DNA from: GCA-2687025 sp964473525
GTDB lineage: Bacteria > Poribacteria > WGA-4E > GCA-2687025
Direction of reading: 5' to 3'
Length of the DNA: 64,000 bases
Assembly: GCA_964473525.1 (NCBI GenBank)
Contig: CAYYPK010000020.1
Location: 61,610 to 125,609, forward strand
The notes beneath the pieces are model-generated. The model ran no database searches. It was given only the letters and a program-made list of their open reading frames with translations, and was not told the DNA's origin. Position numbers and translations under genes: made by a program. Positions within the stretch are counted from its first letter, which is position 1. Each line of letters begins with the position of its first letter. This document shows, in pieces, positions 35,048 to 42,702 of this stretch.

Positions 35048-35167
35048 GGGTGTCCTCGGGCCTTGGTGGTCTTGCGGAGGCGGTCGGCACCCCCGATGTT
35101 AGCGACAACCGTCCCGCGCCACAACGGAGGCGGGTGGGACCGGACGGGCGCCGCACGGGCCAGCAGG

Positions 35168-35596
35168 CTAGGCACGTTGGTAGCCCAGGCGTTCCGCGAC
35201 GGCGATCATCGCCACGTTGTGGCTCATAGTGGACGTAGTCGCCCGGACCCCGGCGTCGAGGATGTGCCGAGTAATGAACGAGCACACGGCCGTCGCGATG
35301 CCACGGCGCCTCGCGCGCGCCAACGTGCCGACGGCGACAAGCCCCCACGCCGTCTCAGAGTACGTCCAGCATCCGGCCATGCACAGCAACTCGCCGTCCT
35401 CAACGTAGCCGGCGTATTGGTAGCCCTCGGCCTCGATCTCCGCCCAGCCGTCGGGCGTGTTCGGCTCAACCCCCTGCTCGACGAAGTGACGCGCCAGCAG
35501 GTCCGCGTCGTCAGTCACGCGGAGCCATCGCACGCCAGTGAGTGGCGCGGCCTGAAACGCCTCAGGCAGGCATTCGAACTCAACCACATGGTCCAT
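35168..35596 (-). CDS. GNAT-family N-acetyltransferase
   Basis: A protein of 142 aa. The acetyl-CoA-binding motif is visible as VAVGTLARARRRGIATAVCSFITRHIL (R-x-x-G-x-A pyrophosphate loop). It is preceded by the strand YAGYVEDGELLCMAGCW and followed by the C-terminal SHNVAMIAVAERLGYQ, where GNAT proteins have the conserved Asn and the Leu-Gly-Tyr-like end. It is shorter than average but complete. The substrate is unknown. It stands alone, 120 bp upstream of the cytochrome gene on the same strand, with no clear shared function. Confidence 0.83.
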   Translation of the reverse strand: MDHVVEFECLPEAFQAAPLTGVRWLRVTDDADLLARHFVEQGVEPNTPDGWAEIEAEGYQYAGYVEDGELLCMAGCWTYSETAWGLVAVGTLARARRRGIATAVCSFITRHILDAGVRATTSTMSHNVAMIAVAERLGYQRA

Positions 35597-35638
35597 GGGA
35601 CGCTTCCCGCGTTGCCGCCTGTGCGTGGTGGCCCGCCG

Positions 35639-35908
35639 CTACTCGTCGCCGGGGAGCGCGTCGGACCGAGAGCGGCGGGGTTGGGAGTCGTCCACCATGA
35701 GTGTTAGGTCCGCGACGTGCGCGCGGACGTCCCGCAGCTCGTCCAGAACTGACTGTAAGCGGTCGTCGTCGACCTCAGCCAACCGGTCGCGCGCTTGCGC
35801 GAGTTCCTCGCGCTTCCGCCAGGATCCTAGAGCGAAGCCGGCGACAGAGCTCACAACGGACGTGAGCAAGACGACGAGCAGCATGAAGATCTCAGGGTCA
35901 GAATACAT
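35639..35908 (-). CDS. Small single-span membrane protein with coiled-coil tail
   Basis: A protein of 89 aa from the ATG at 35908, chosen because GGGAGG lies 8 nt upstream; an in-frame ATG further upstream adds an unlikely Arg/His-rich leader. Residues about 5-27 form one transmembrane helix (IFMLLVVLLTSVVSSVAGFALG). A basic stop-transfer segment (SWRKREE) follows, then a charged helix with heptad-like spacing (LAQARDRLAEVDDDRLQSVLDELRDVRAHVADL). The family is not recognised. It could be a small scaffold or an envelope-stress type protein. It lies 43 bp upstream of the GNAT gene. Confidence 0.6.
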   Translation of the reverse strand: MYSDPEIFMLLVVLLTSVVSSVAGFALGSWRKREELAQARDRLAEVDDDRLQSVLDELRDVRAHVADLTLMVDDSQPRRSRSDALPGDE

Positions 35909-36066
35909 GCGTACGACCTCCCCGGGGCTGCGGGCCTTGTGGCTGTGTGCTGCTGCCGGACGCCGAATAGCGGACGGCAGCCGCAGTCCCATGCGCCATG
36001 CGTCAGGCGCACCCGTGGGCTATTGTCCCAGTGAGAGCCCCCACCGCGACAGACGGGCAGACAGCC

Positions 36067-36840
36067 ATGTGGAATAGACGGGCCGCCTTCGCAGATTGCT
36101 TAGTGGCTGCGCTCCTGACAGCCGTGGTCCTGGCTGGTGGACCAGCAGCGCGGGCGGGCGAGACCGATGTCGACGCGCTGCTGGACAGCATGGACCGCCT
36201 GTACCGGAGCGACTCCAGCTACGGCGAGGTCGAGATGGTCGTCACGACCCCCAACTGGACGCGGCGACTCGAGCTAGAGATGTGGACGCATGGTCTAGAC
36301 CGGGTGTTCATCCGCATCAACGCGCCCAAGAAGGACGCGGGGGCGGCGACGCTGCGGGACGACCGCGACATGTGGAACTACTTCCCGAAGATCGACAAGG
36401 TGATGAAGATTCCGCCGTCCATGATGATGGGCGCGTGGATGGGGTCCGACTTCACGAACGACGACATCGTGAAGGAGAACACGCTTCGGGACGACTTCGA
36501 CGCTACGCTGCTGGAGTCCGACGACGCGACCGTCCACACGCTGGAACTCGTGCCGAAGGAGGAGACGCCGAGCGTGTGGGGGAGGATCGTGCTAACGCTC
36601 CGCGTAGACGACCTGCTGCCCGTCGAGCAGACGTACTACGACGAGAAGGGGCGGCCGGCGCGGATCATGCGGTTCAACGAGCTAAGGACGTTCGGCTCGC
36701 GAACCGTGCCGTCGCGCATGACCATCGAATCCCTGAGCAAGCCCGGCCACAGCACCACCGTGCGCTACGTCAACGCCACGTTCGACGAGCCGGTGGACGA
36801 GTCCATCTTCACGCTACGCAACCTTCGCCGCAGGCGCTAG
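36067..36840 (+). CDS. LolA-like outer membrane lipoprotein-sorting protein (PF17131 type)
   Basis: A protein of 257 aa from the ATG at 36067, which gives a signal peptide (FADCLVAALLTAVVLAGGPAARA); the frame is open 23 codons further upstream without such a signal. The mature region matches the LolA-like periplasmic carrier family: YGEVEMVVTTPNWTRRLELEMWT, KKDAGAATLRDDRDMWNYFP, IPPSMMMGAWMGSDFTNDDIV, and LPVEQTYYDEKGRPARIMRF. These proteins form a half-barrel that holds lipid or lipidated cargo. It leads a five-gene operon with two FtsX-like permeases, an ATPase and an outer-membrane barrel, and ends 5 bp before the first permease. This suggests carriage between the ABC complex and the outer membrane. 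Confidence 0.9.
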   Translation: MWNRRAAFADCLVAALLTAVVLAGGPAARAGETDVDALLDSMDRLYRSDSSYGEVEMVVTTPNWTRRLELEMWTHGLDRVFIRINAPKKDAGAATLRDDRDMWNYFPKIDKVMKIPPSMMMGAWMGSDFTNDDIVKENTLRDDFDATLLESDDATVHTLELVPKEETPSVWGRIVLTLRVDDLLPVEQTYYDEKGRPARIMRFNELRTFGSRTVPSRMTIESLSKPGHSTTVRYVNATFDEPVDESIFTLRNLRRRR

Positions 36841-36845
36841 GCGCG

Positions 36846-38054
36846 ATGATCTCCCGCATGGCGTTCCGCAACATGCTCCGGCAGAAGCGCCGCTCGATCC
36901 TGACCGCGCTCACCATGGGTGGCGGCGTCGCTCTGTTCGCCGTCGCTCTCGGCATGGGCGATGGCAGCTACGACTACATCATCGAGACGTTCACCGGCGC
37001 CCACACCGGCCACGTGCAGATACACGCCGAGGATTACCTTGACCGCCCGTCGATCTACAAGACGATCGCGGACCCCGCGGGCGTAGGGCAGCAGGTCGAG
37101 GGCATACCCGACGTGGTCGACTGGGCGCCGCGCGTATATTCGTCTGCCCTCGCGTTCGTCGGCGTAAAGACGTCCGGCGTGCAGATCATGGGAATCGACC
37201 CGGCGCGGGAGGATCGGGCGATGCGCCTCGGCCGTCGTGTCACGCGCGGCCGGTTCCTGGCGCCGGACGCGCGTGACGAGGTCGTCATCAGCCCGGGCCT
37301 CGCCAGGGCGGTGCAGGCGGAACTGGGCGACGAGTTGGCGGTCATCGCGCAAGCGGCGGACGGTTCCATCGCGAACATGCTGTACACCATCGTCGGGCAC
37401 CTGGGCGACGACTCGCCCCTCGAACGAGACGCGTACCTGCACATCGACACCGCGCGCGAGTTCCTCGCCCTCGGCGACGCCGCGCACGAGATAGTCATCG
37501 TGTTGTCGAGCCACGACAGAGCCGAGGTCGTGGCCGGCGAGGCGCGCGCGCGGCTAGGCGACGACACGCTGGACGTCCAGCCATGGCAGGTCGTCGAGCG
37601 ACTGTTCTACGAGGCGATGCTGACCGACAAGCAGGGCTCATGGGTAAGCGTGGTCGTCATCATGATTATCGTCGCGGTGGGCGTCCTCAACGCCGTGCTG
37701 ATGGCGATCATGGAGCGGTCGCGCGAATACGCCGTGCTGCGCGCACTGGGTACTCAGCCGTGGACGGTGTTTAGGCTCATCGTGCTGGAGACGCTGTACA
37801 TCGGTGTCGCGAGCATCGTGGGCGGGACGGTCGTCGGCGTGGTCGCCAACTGGTACCTGTCGCTCAACGGGATACCCCTGCCGACAGCGGTCGAATTTGG
37901 CGGCATGAAGTTCGAGAAGGTGCTCGGCGCTGTCACGTGGCAGACGCTGTGGGCGCCCGCCGTCGTCACCCTCATCACAGCGGCCATCGTGAGCGTGGCG
38001 CCGGCCTTGCGCGCGATGCGTGTACAGCCGGCCACTGGAATGCGAGCGCCGTAG
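36846..38054 (+). CDS. FtsX/LolCE-type ABC transporter permease
   Basis: A protein of 402 aa from the ATG at 36846. Topology is that of MacB/LolE permeases: one N-terminal span (SILTALTMGGGVALFAVALGMG), a periplasmic domain of about 230 residues, then three C-terminal spans. The segment before the second span has IMERSREYAVLRALGTQPWTVFRLIVLETLYIGVASIVGG, the family's conserved coupling loop, and it ends with APALRAMRVQPATGMRAP. It has no ATPase domain and should use the ATPase at 39293-40006. It starts 5 bp after the LolA-like gene and ends 1 bp before the next permease. It is probably an inner-membrane mechanotransmitter that extracts lipid-linked cargo. Confidence 0.9.
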   Translation: MISRMAFRNMLRQKRRSILTALTMGGGVALFAVALGMGDGSYDYIIETFTGAHTGHVQIHAEDYLDRPSIYKTIADPAGVGQQVEGIPDVVDWAPRVYSSALAFVGVKTSGVQIMGIDPAREDRAMRLGRRVTRGRFLAPDARDEVVISPGLARAVQAELGDELAVIAQAADGSIANMLYTIVGHLGDDSPLERDAYLHIDTAREFLALGDAAHEIVIVLSSHDRAEVVAGEARARLGDDTLDVQPWQVVERLFYEAMLTDKQGSWVSVVVIMIIVAVGVLNAVLMAIMERSREYAVLRALGTQPWTVFRLIVLETLYIGVASIVGGTVVGVVANWYLSLNGIPLPTAVEFGGMKFEKVLGAVTWQTLWAPAVVTLITAAIVSVAPALRAMRVQPATGMRAP

Positions 38055-38055
38055 C

Positions 38056-39276
38056 ATGGCTCACCTTCGCATCCTCATGGCGCTCGTCGTGCGCAACCTG
38101 ATCCGCAACAAGCGGCGCACGTTCCTAGCGTCGCTCGCCGTTGGCGTCGGGCTTGCCGCGTTGATCTTCACGGACGCTTTCATGCTTTCGATGGAAGCGA
38201 ACATGATCGACGCCGCTACGTCGACCTTCCTCGGCGACGGGCAGCTGCACGCGGTCGGGTTCCGCGACTCGCTCGATGTGGACGCGTACATGCCGGAAGC
38301 CGACGGGCTGTTGGCCAGTCTGGACGCGGACCCGAACGTCCGGTCAGCCGCTCCCCGGACGCAGGCGTTCGCGATGGTCTCGTCGCCCGCGCACGCGACA
38401 TCGGCGCTGCTCTTCGGCGTCGATCCCGGCCGTGAGCCCAAGCTCTCGAAGGTGGACGAAGCCGTCGTCGACGGCGAATACCTGGACAGCGCTCCGAGGC
38501 GCATACTTCTCGGCGGCATTCTCGCGGACGATCTCCAGGTCGAGGTTGGTGACCGCGTTGTCGTCACCCTGTCGGAAGCAGGCACGGACGAATTGGCACA
38601 GGCGATGTTCCGCGTTGGTGGGGTGTTCGAGTTGGGCGTGCGCGAGATGGACCGCAGCATCGCGTTCGTCTCCATCGGACGCGCGCGCGAACTCCTGGCC
38701 ATGAGTGGCGGCGCGCACGAGATAGCCGTTCGCCTGTCGGCGGCGGCCGACCCGGAGGCTGTGTGGCGTGGGTACTCCTCGGCGCGGGTCGAGTCGCTAG
38801 GCTGGCGGGAGCTCATGCCACAACTCGCGGCGGCCCTCAGCATGTCGCAGGTGTCGATCTTCTTCGTTGCCGTCGTCCTACTGGGCATCGTGGCGCTCGG
38901 GATCGTGAACACGCTGTTCATGTCGCTACACGAGCGCATGTTTGAGTTCGGGGTGCTGCGCGCGGTCGGCACGCGCCCGTCGCGGATGGCTGTAATGGTC
39001 TTGATGGAGGCGGCTGTTCTCTCAATCGTGAGCATGGTCGTCGGCTCGATGCTCGGGGCCGCCGTGTGCATCGTCGTATCGCACTACGGCATCGACTACG
39101 GAGGCATCGAGTACGCTGGCGTGACGTTTCAGGAGCCGCTGCGTGCGATTCTCCGCCTACGGCAGTTCCTGGTGTACCCGGCGTGGGTGTTCGTGTGCTG
39201 CGTTGTCGCCGGGCTTTACCCCGCAATCCATGCCGCTCGTATGGCGCCTTCGGGCGCGATGAAGTCGTGGACATGA
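38056..39276 (+). CDS. FtsX/LolCE-type ABC transporter permease (second subunit)
   Basis: A protein of 406 aa from the ATG at 38056, 1 bp after the previous stop. It has the same plan as its neighbour: an N-terminal span after RNLIRNKRRTFLASLAVGVG, a large periplasmic domain, and three C-terminal spans with SLHERMFEFGVLRAVGTRPSRMAVMVLMEA as coupling loop. The end is LYPAIHAARMAPSGAMKSW. Two different permeases in one operon suggest a heterodimer, as in LolCE. Seventeen bases separate it from the ATPase start. Confidence 0.9.
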   Translation: MAHLRILMALVVRNLIRNKRRTFLASLAVGVGLAALIFTDAFMLSMEANMIDAATSTFLGDGQLHAVGFRDSLDVDAYMPEADGLLASLDADPNVRSAAPRTQAFAMVSSPAHATSALLFGVDPGREPKLSKVDEAVVDGEYLDSAPRRILLGGILADDLQVEVGDRVVVTLSEAGTDELAQAMFRVGGVFELGVREMDRSIAFVSIGRARELLAMSGGAHEIAVRLSAAADPEAVWRGYSSARVESLGWRELMPQLAAALSMSQVSIFFVAVVLLGIVALGIVNTLFMSLHERMFEFGVLRAVGTRPSRMAVMVLMEAAVLSIVSMVVGSMLGAAVCIVVSHYGIDYGGIEYAGVTFQEPLRAILRLRQFLVYPAWVFVCCVVAGLYPAIHAARMAPSGAMKSWT

Positions 39277-39292
39277 TCGCTCGGAGCAAACC

Positions 39293-40006
39293 ATGACCCA
39301 GGAAATCGACGCCGTCGTCCGCGCGGAGCGGTTGACGAAGGTGTACCGCGCGGGCGAGGTGGAAGTGCCAGCGGTGACAGAGCTCGACCTCGCCATCGAG
39401 CGCGGCGAGTTCATGGCCATCGCCGGGCCGTCCGGTTCGGGCAAGACGACGCTGCTGAACCTCATCAGCGGCCTGGACAAGCCGACTGCCGGGAACGCGT
39501 ACCTCGCTGGCGTGCCCATCGCGGACATGAACGGCCGCCAGTTGGCCGACTTCCGGCGAGACCACGTGGGGTTCATCTTCCAGTCGTACAACCTGGTCCC
39601 CGTCCTTACCGTCCGTGAGAACGTCGAGTACGTCATGCTGCTTCAGGGCGTGCCTGCCGCGGAACGCCGCGCGCGGGTCGCCGGCATGCTCGCGGACGTT
39701 GGCCTCGCCGACATGGACGACCGGAAGCCTCCTCAACTGTCGGGCGGGCAGCAGCAACGCGTTGCGGTGGCCCGGGCAATGGTGTCCGACCCGGACATCG
39801 TGCTTGCCGACGAGCCAACGGCGAACCTCGACTCCACGACTGGCGCGGAGCTCATCGACATGATGCGCGACCTCAATCGCACGCGTGGCATGACGTTCAT
39901 CTTCTCGACGCACGACGAGATGATCATGGACCGCGCCGACCGCCTCGTGCTGCTCAAGGACGGCCGCCTCGACCGGGACGTGCGCCGCGACACGGCCGAT
40001 GGTTAG
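39293..40006 (+). CDS. LolD/MacB-type ABC transporter ATP-binding protein
   Basis: A protein of 237 aa with a complete ATPase core: Walker A GPSGSGKTTLLNLISGLDKPT, Q-loop FIFQSYNLVPVLTVRENV, signature LSGGQQQRVAVARAMVSDPDIVLADEPTANLDS, and switch His in FIFSTHDEMI. The sequence belongs to the LolD/MacB/FtsE-like group that powers FtsX-type permeases. It is the only ATPase in the 36-41 kb operon. Its 3' end overlaps the barrel-protein start by 8 nt, so ATPase and outer-membrane protein are translationally coupled. Confidence 0.93.
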   Translation: MTQEIDAVVRAERLTKVYRAGEVEVPAVTELDLAIERGEFMAIAGPSGSGKTTLLNLISGLDKPTAGNAYLAGVPIADMNGRQLADFRRDHVGFIFQSYNLVPVLTVRENVEYVMLLQGVPAAERRARVAGMLADVGLADMDDRKPPQLSGGQQQRVAVARAMVSDPDIVLADEPTANLDSTTGAELIDMMRDLNRTRGMTFIFSTHDEMIMDRADRLVLLKDGRLDRDVRRDTADG

Positions 40007-41183
40007 ACGCGCCGTCGCTCTGCTCGTTGCGGCGGTACTGCTCGTCGCCTCGGCCGCGCGCGCGGAGATCGGCGGCTACCTGAAGCAGTTCGGCGCCGTA
40101 CTGGATCAGGGCGACGCCGGTCGGCCGGTCCAGGGAGTCATGTCGACGCGACTGCGCCTCCACGCCTTCTGGCGGCCCACTGCTGGTGTCTCGGCGGAAG
40201 CGGCGTACGGCGTGTCTCCGCGTGTGCAGGAAGCCGCCTCGACGGCCGACATTACGGCCGAGCGCGCGGGAAGCGGCACGTACCGCGCTGTCGACTTTCG
40301 GGAGCGGCTGTACCCGCGGCCGGGCCGCGAAGCCGCGACGTTTTCGCTGACACAGAACATCGACAGGGCGTGGGTGGCCTGGTCCGTTGGGGCAGCCGAT
40401 CTGACTCTCGGCCGCCAGACCGTCGCGTTCGGCTCGGGGCGTATCGTCAACCCAACGGACGTGCTCGCGCCGTTCTCGTACACGGCCCTCGACAAGGAGG
40501 AGCGTGTCGGCGTGGACGCCGCGCGCGTTCGGTACGCGCTGGGCGCCTACAGCGAGCTGGACGCGGGCGTGGTGTTTGGCGATGACTTCGCCCCCGAGGC
40601 CTCGGCGTACTTCCTGAGGGGTCAGTCGTACGTCGCCGGGGCGGACGTCTCTCTGCTGGCGCTCCGGTTTCGCCAACACGCGCTCGCGGGCGTCGACATC
40701 GCGCGAACCGTCGGCGGCGCCGGCACGTGGGTCGAGGCCGCGTACACGCGCCCGCACGCGCAATCCGACGGAGACTACGCCCGCGTCACCGTCGGGGCGG
40801 ACTATAGCCCGTTCGCCTCCGTCTACGCGTTCGTGGAGTACCACGTCAACACCGCAGGCGCGGATCGCGCCGAGGATTACGCGGCGCTCGGGTCGACAAC
40901 CGCGTACCGCGACGGCGCGACGTACCTGCTGGGCCGCCAGTACGCCGCGGCCGGTGTCTCGACGCAGGCGGGGCCGCTCGCCGCCGCTGGGTGCCAACTT
41001 CTTGCGAATCTGAGCGATGGATCCCTGCTGCTGGCCCCAACACTGGAGTTCAGCGTCGCCGAGGACGTCTATCTGTCGGGCGGCGCGTTCGTGACCTTCG
41101 CCGGCGGCTCGGACGCGTCGACGCCACGCGAATTCGCGTCGTACCCAGACATGCTCCACGGGGCCATCCGGCTGTACTTCTAG
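39999..41183 (+). CDS. Predicted outer-membrane beta-barrel protein of the LolA-like/ABC operon
   Basis: A protein of 394 aa starting MVRRAVALLVAAVLLVASAARA, a cleavable signal. The mature chain is rich in alternating amphipathic strands (RLRLHAFWRPTAGVSAEAAYG, LTLGRQTVAFGSGRIVNP, RVTVGADYSPFASVYAFVEYHV). It ends HGAIRLYF, with the C-terminal phenylalanine used by the BAM machinery. The segment GRQTVAFGSGRIVNPTD resembles DUF1302/alginate-export-type barrels. It is the last gene of the operon and overlaps the ATPase gene. This is consistent with an outer-membrane endpoint for material moved by the ABC complex and the LolA-like carrier. A direct role in export is inference from context. Confidence 0.8.
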   Translation: MVRRAVALLVAAVLLVASAARAEIGGYLKQFGAVLDQGDAGRPVQGVMSTRLRLHAFWRPTAGVSAEAAYGVSPRVQEAASTADITAERAGSGTYRAVDFRERLYPRPGREAATFSLTQNIDRAWVAWSVGAADLTLGRQTVAFGSGRIVNPTDVLAPFSYTALDKEERVGVDAARVRYALGAYSELDAGVVFGDDFAPEASAYFLRGQSYVAGADVSLLALRFRQHALAGVDIARTVGGAGTWVEAAYTRPHAQSDGDYARVTVGADYSPFASVYAFVEYHVNTAGADRAEDYAALGSTTAYRDGATYLLGRQYAAAGVSTQAGPLAAAGCQLLANLSDGSLLLAPTLEFSVAEDVYLSGGAFVTFAGGSDASTPREFASYPDMLHGAIRLYF

Positions 41184-41395
41184 TCAGATGACACGAGGTC
41201 GCTCAGCGCGGCCTCGAGCACATCCCTGGGCGCGGGATAGACCTCCAGAAAGAGCGGGAACAGGCCGAGCGAATCCAGCAGTTGCGCGCCGAAGCCGCCG
41301 GCGTCGTCGGGCCGCGCCGCCAGCCACAGGCCCGGCCACGACGCCACAGCGTCCCTGCTGGTGTCCACATCGGTCGCGTCCCTCTGACCCGTCAC
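41180..41395 (-). CDS. Possible small hypothetical protein
   Basis: A 71-aa frame from a GTG at 41395, ending convergently on the barrel gene with a 4-nt overlap. It has coding-like codon use (third positions nearly all G or C) and a non-random helical composition (AVASWPGLWLAARPDDAGGF, LLDSLGLFPLFLEVYPAPRDVL). There is no ribosome site and no recognised homology. Antisense frames are often open in this genome, so it may be spurious or the remnant of a larger gene. Confidence 0.3.
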   Translation of the reverse strand: MTGQRDATDVDTSRDAVASWPGLWLAARPDDAGGFGAQLLDSLGLFPLFLEVYPAPRDVLEAALSDLVSSD

Positions 41396-41493
41396 TACGC
41401 CACGTGTGGCCGTACGGGGCGCCGCTCGCCGCGCGCGCGTGCTACTACTGGTCACAGTCTCGCGCCCGTCCGCACTTCCCCGGAGCCACGGCA
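41184..41493. other. 310-bp region upstream of the URO-D-like gene
   Basis: Apart from the doubtful minus-strand frame at 41180-41395, nothing is recognised here. The plus-strand frame of the URO-D gene is open leftward to 41188, but it is Arg/Pro/Ala-rich and unlike the family. The real start is therefore placed at 41494. Confidence 0.4.
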
Positions 41494-42600
41494 ATGGACA
41501 CCGCGACAACCGCACGCCCAACCGCCGGCTACGGCGGCGACCTCGACCCGCTCGTGTGGAGTCGCATCCGCGCGGCGATGAGCTTCGAGGAAGGCGACCG
41601 CGTGCCGATATGGGACTACATAGACAACACGGAGGTCGTTGGCCACTTCTCCGACCCGTCGGACTCGTACGCCGACGCGATGGTGAAGACGTACCACGGC
41701 TTGGGCATAGACCTGTGCCGCGGGTTCGGGGCGTCGTTCTCGGAGGAGCAGGACCAGCAGTCCGGCGACGTCACGGGCGAGGAGAGGTCCCGCGTGACCG
41801 GTCGCAGCGCGTGGAAGGTGCGGTACGAGATCGAGTCCATCGAGGATCTGCGCGCGCACCGAAGCGAGCCAGCGGACCTGGACCACATACGCGAGCATTG
41901 GCCTGCGGGCATCCGTGCCAACCAGGAGCTGTTCGCACCCCGCACCATGTACGTGCCTGGCTCCGGGTGCGGCTTCCACGGCACGTATGGACTGATGGGC
42001 CAGGAGCGGTTCTCGTACTTCATCTACGACGCGCCGAAGGAGATCGAACGGCTGCTTGATGTCGCAGGAGAAACCTCGGCGAGGTACGCTCAGGTGGCCG
42101 CAGAGGAACAGCTTGGCCCCATCCACTTCATTGGCGACGACATCGCGTACAAGGATGCGCTCCTCTACTCGCCGGAGTTCCTACGCCGCACTTTCGTGCC
42201 GATGCTGCGACGCTGCGTTGACATCCTCCATGGAGCGGGCATTCAGGTCGTGTACCACAGCGACGGTTGCCTGTGGGAGATCATGGACGACCTGATGGAC
42301 ATGGGCATCGACGGCCTCAACCCCATCGAGCCGCTCGCCGGGATGACCTTGCAGAAGCTGCACGCCCGGTACGGCGACGACCTGTTGCTCGTCGGGGGCA
42401 TCGACTGCTCGCAACTGCTACCGCTTGGTACACCCGACGACATACGGGCCACCGTCCGCGATGACATGCGCGCGGTCGCCCCCGGCGGCGGGTTGTTCAT
42501 CGGCTCCTCGTCGGAGCTGACGCCGTCGACGCCCCTCGCGAACACCCTCGCGTTCTACGAGGCCTGCCACACGTACGGCTCGTACCCCATCTCAGCGTAG
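41494..42600 (+). CDS. Uroporphyrinogen decarboxylase-like (URO-D fold) methyltransferase-type protein
   Basis: A protein of 368 aa from the ATG at 41494. It belongs to the URO-D superfamily as found in Poribacteria, Planctomycetes and Lentisphaerae, shown by RIRAAMSFEEGDRVPIWDYIDN, IHFIGDDIAYKDALLYSPEFLRR, the barrel strands VVYHSDGCLWEIMDDLMDMGIDGLNPIEP and LVGGIDCSQLLPLGTPDDI, and PGGGLFIGSSSEL. The HSDG and GGID segments, rather than haem-pathway signatures, place it with MtaA/MtbA-like methyltransferases and uncharacterised relatives. It probably acts in methyl transfer or demethylation rather than haem synthesis. It sits 102 bp upstream of a sugar ABC transporter, which suggests a role in processing a methylated compound, but this is inference. 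Confidence 0.85.
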   Translation: MDTATTARPTAGYGGDLDPLVWSRIRAAMSFEEGDRVPIWDYIDNTEVVGHFSDPSDSYADAMVKTYHGLGIDLCRGFGASFSEEQDQQSGDVTGEERSRVTGRSAWKVRYEIESIEDLRAHRSEPADLDHIREHWPAGIRANQELFAPRTMYVPGSGCGFHGTYGLMGQERFSYFIYDAPKEIERLLDVAGETSARYAQVAAEEQLGPIHFIGDDIAYKDALLYSPEFLRRTFVPMLRRCVDILHGAGIQVVYHSDGCLWEIMDDLMDMGIDGLNPIEPLAGMTLQKLHARYGDDLLLVGGIDCSQLLPLGTPDDIRATVRDDMRAVAPGGGLFIGSSSELTPSTPLANTLAFYEACHTYGSYPISA

Positions 42601-42702
42601 CGCGCCTGCGCACGGGCGGGGGCGCCATGTCCTCCGCCCTCGGACCTTGCCCGCCCGCGGAAGTTCCCCTAGAGTGAGGAGACACCCCACTCGGAGTCTC
42701 CC

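Noticed and set aside
32876..35707. A 943-codon open frame on the plus strand opposite the cytochrome gene
   Set aside because: The translation is Arg/Val/His-rich with no domain or signal, and it spans three separate minus-strand genes and their gaps. It is an antisense shadow caused by high GC content; the opposite strand carries haem motifs, TPRs and coupled genes.
41494..42600. hemE (haem-pathway uroporphyrinogen decarboxylase)
   Set aside because: It has the URO-D fold, but the HSDG/GGID pattern and sugar-operon context fit the diverse methyltransferase-like branch. No other haem gene is nearby.
42601..42702. Intrinsic terminator between the URO-D-like gene and the ABC operon
   Set aside because: A GGGCGGG/CCCGCCC pairing exists, but with a loop of nearly 30 nt and no T-run, so it is too weak to call.
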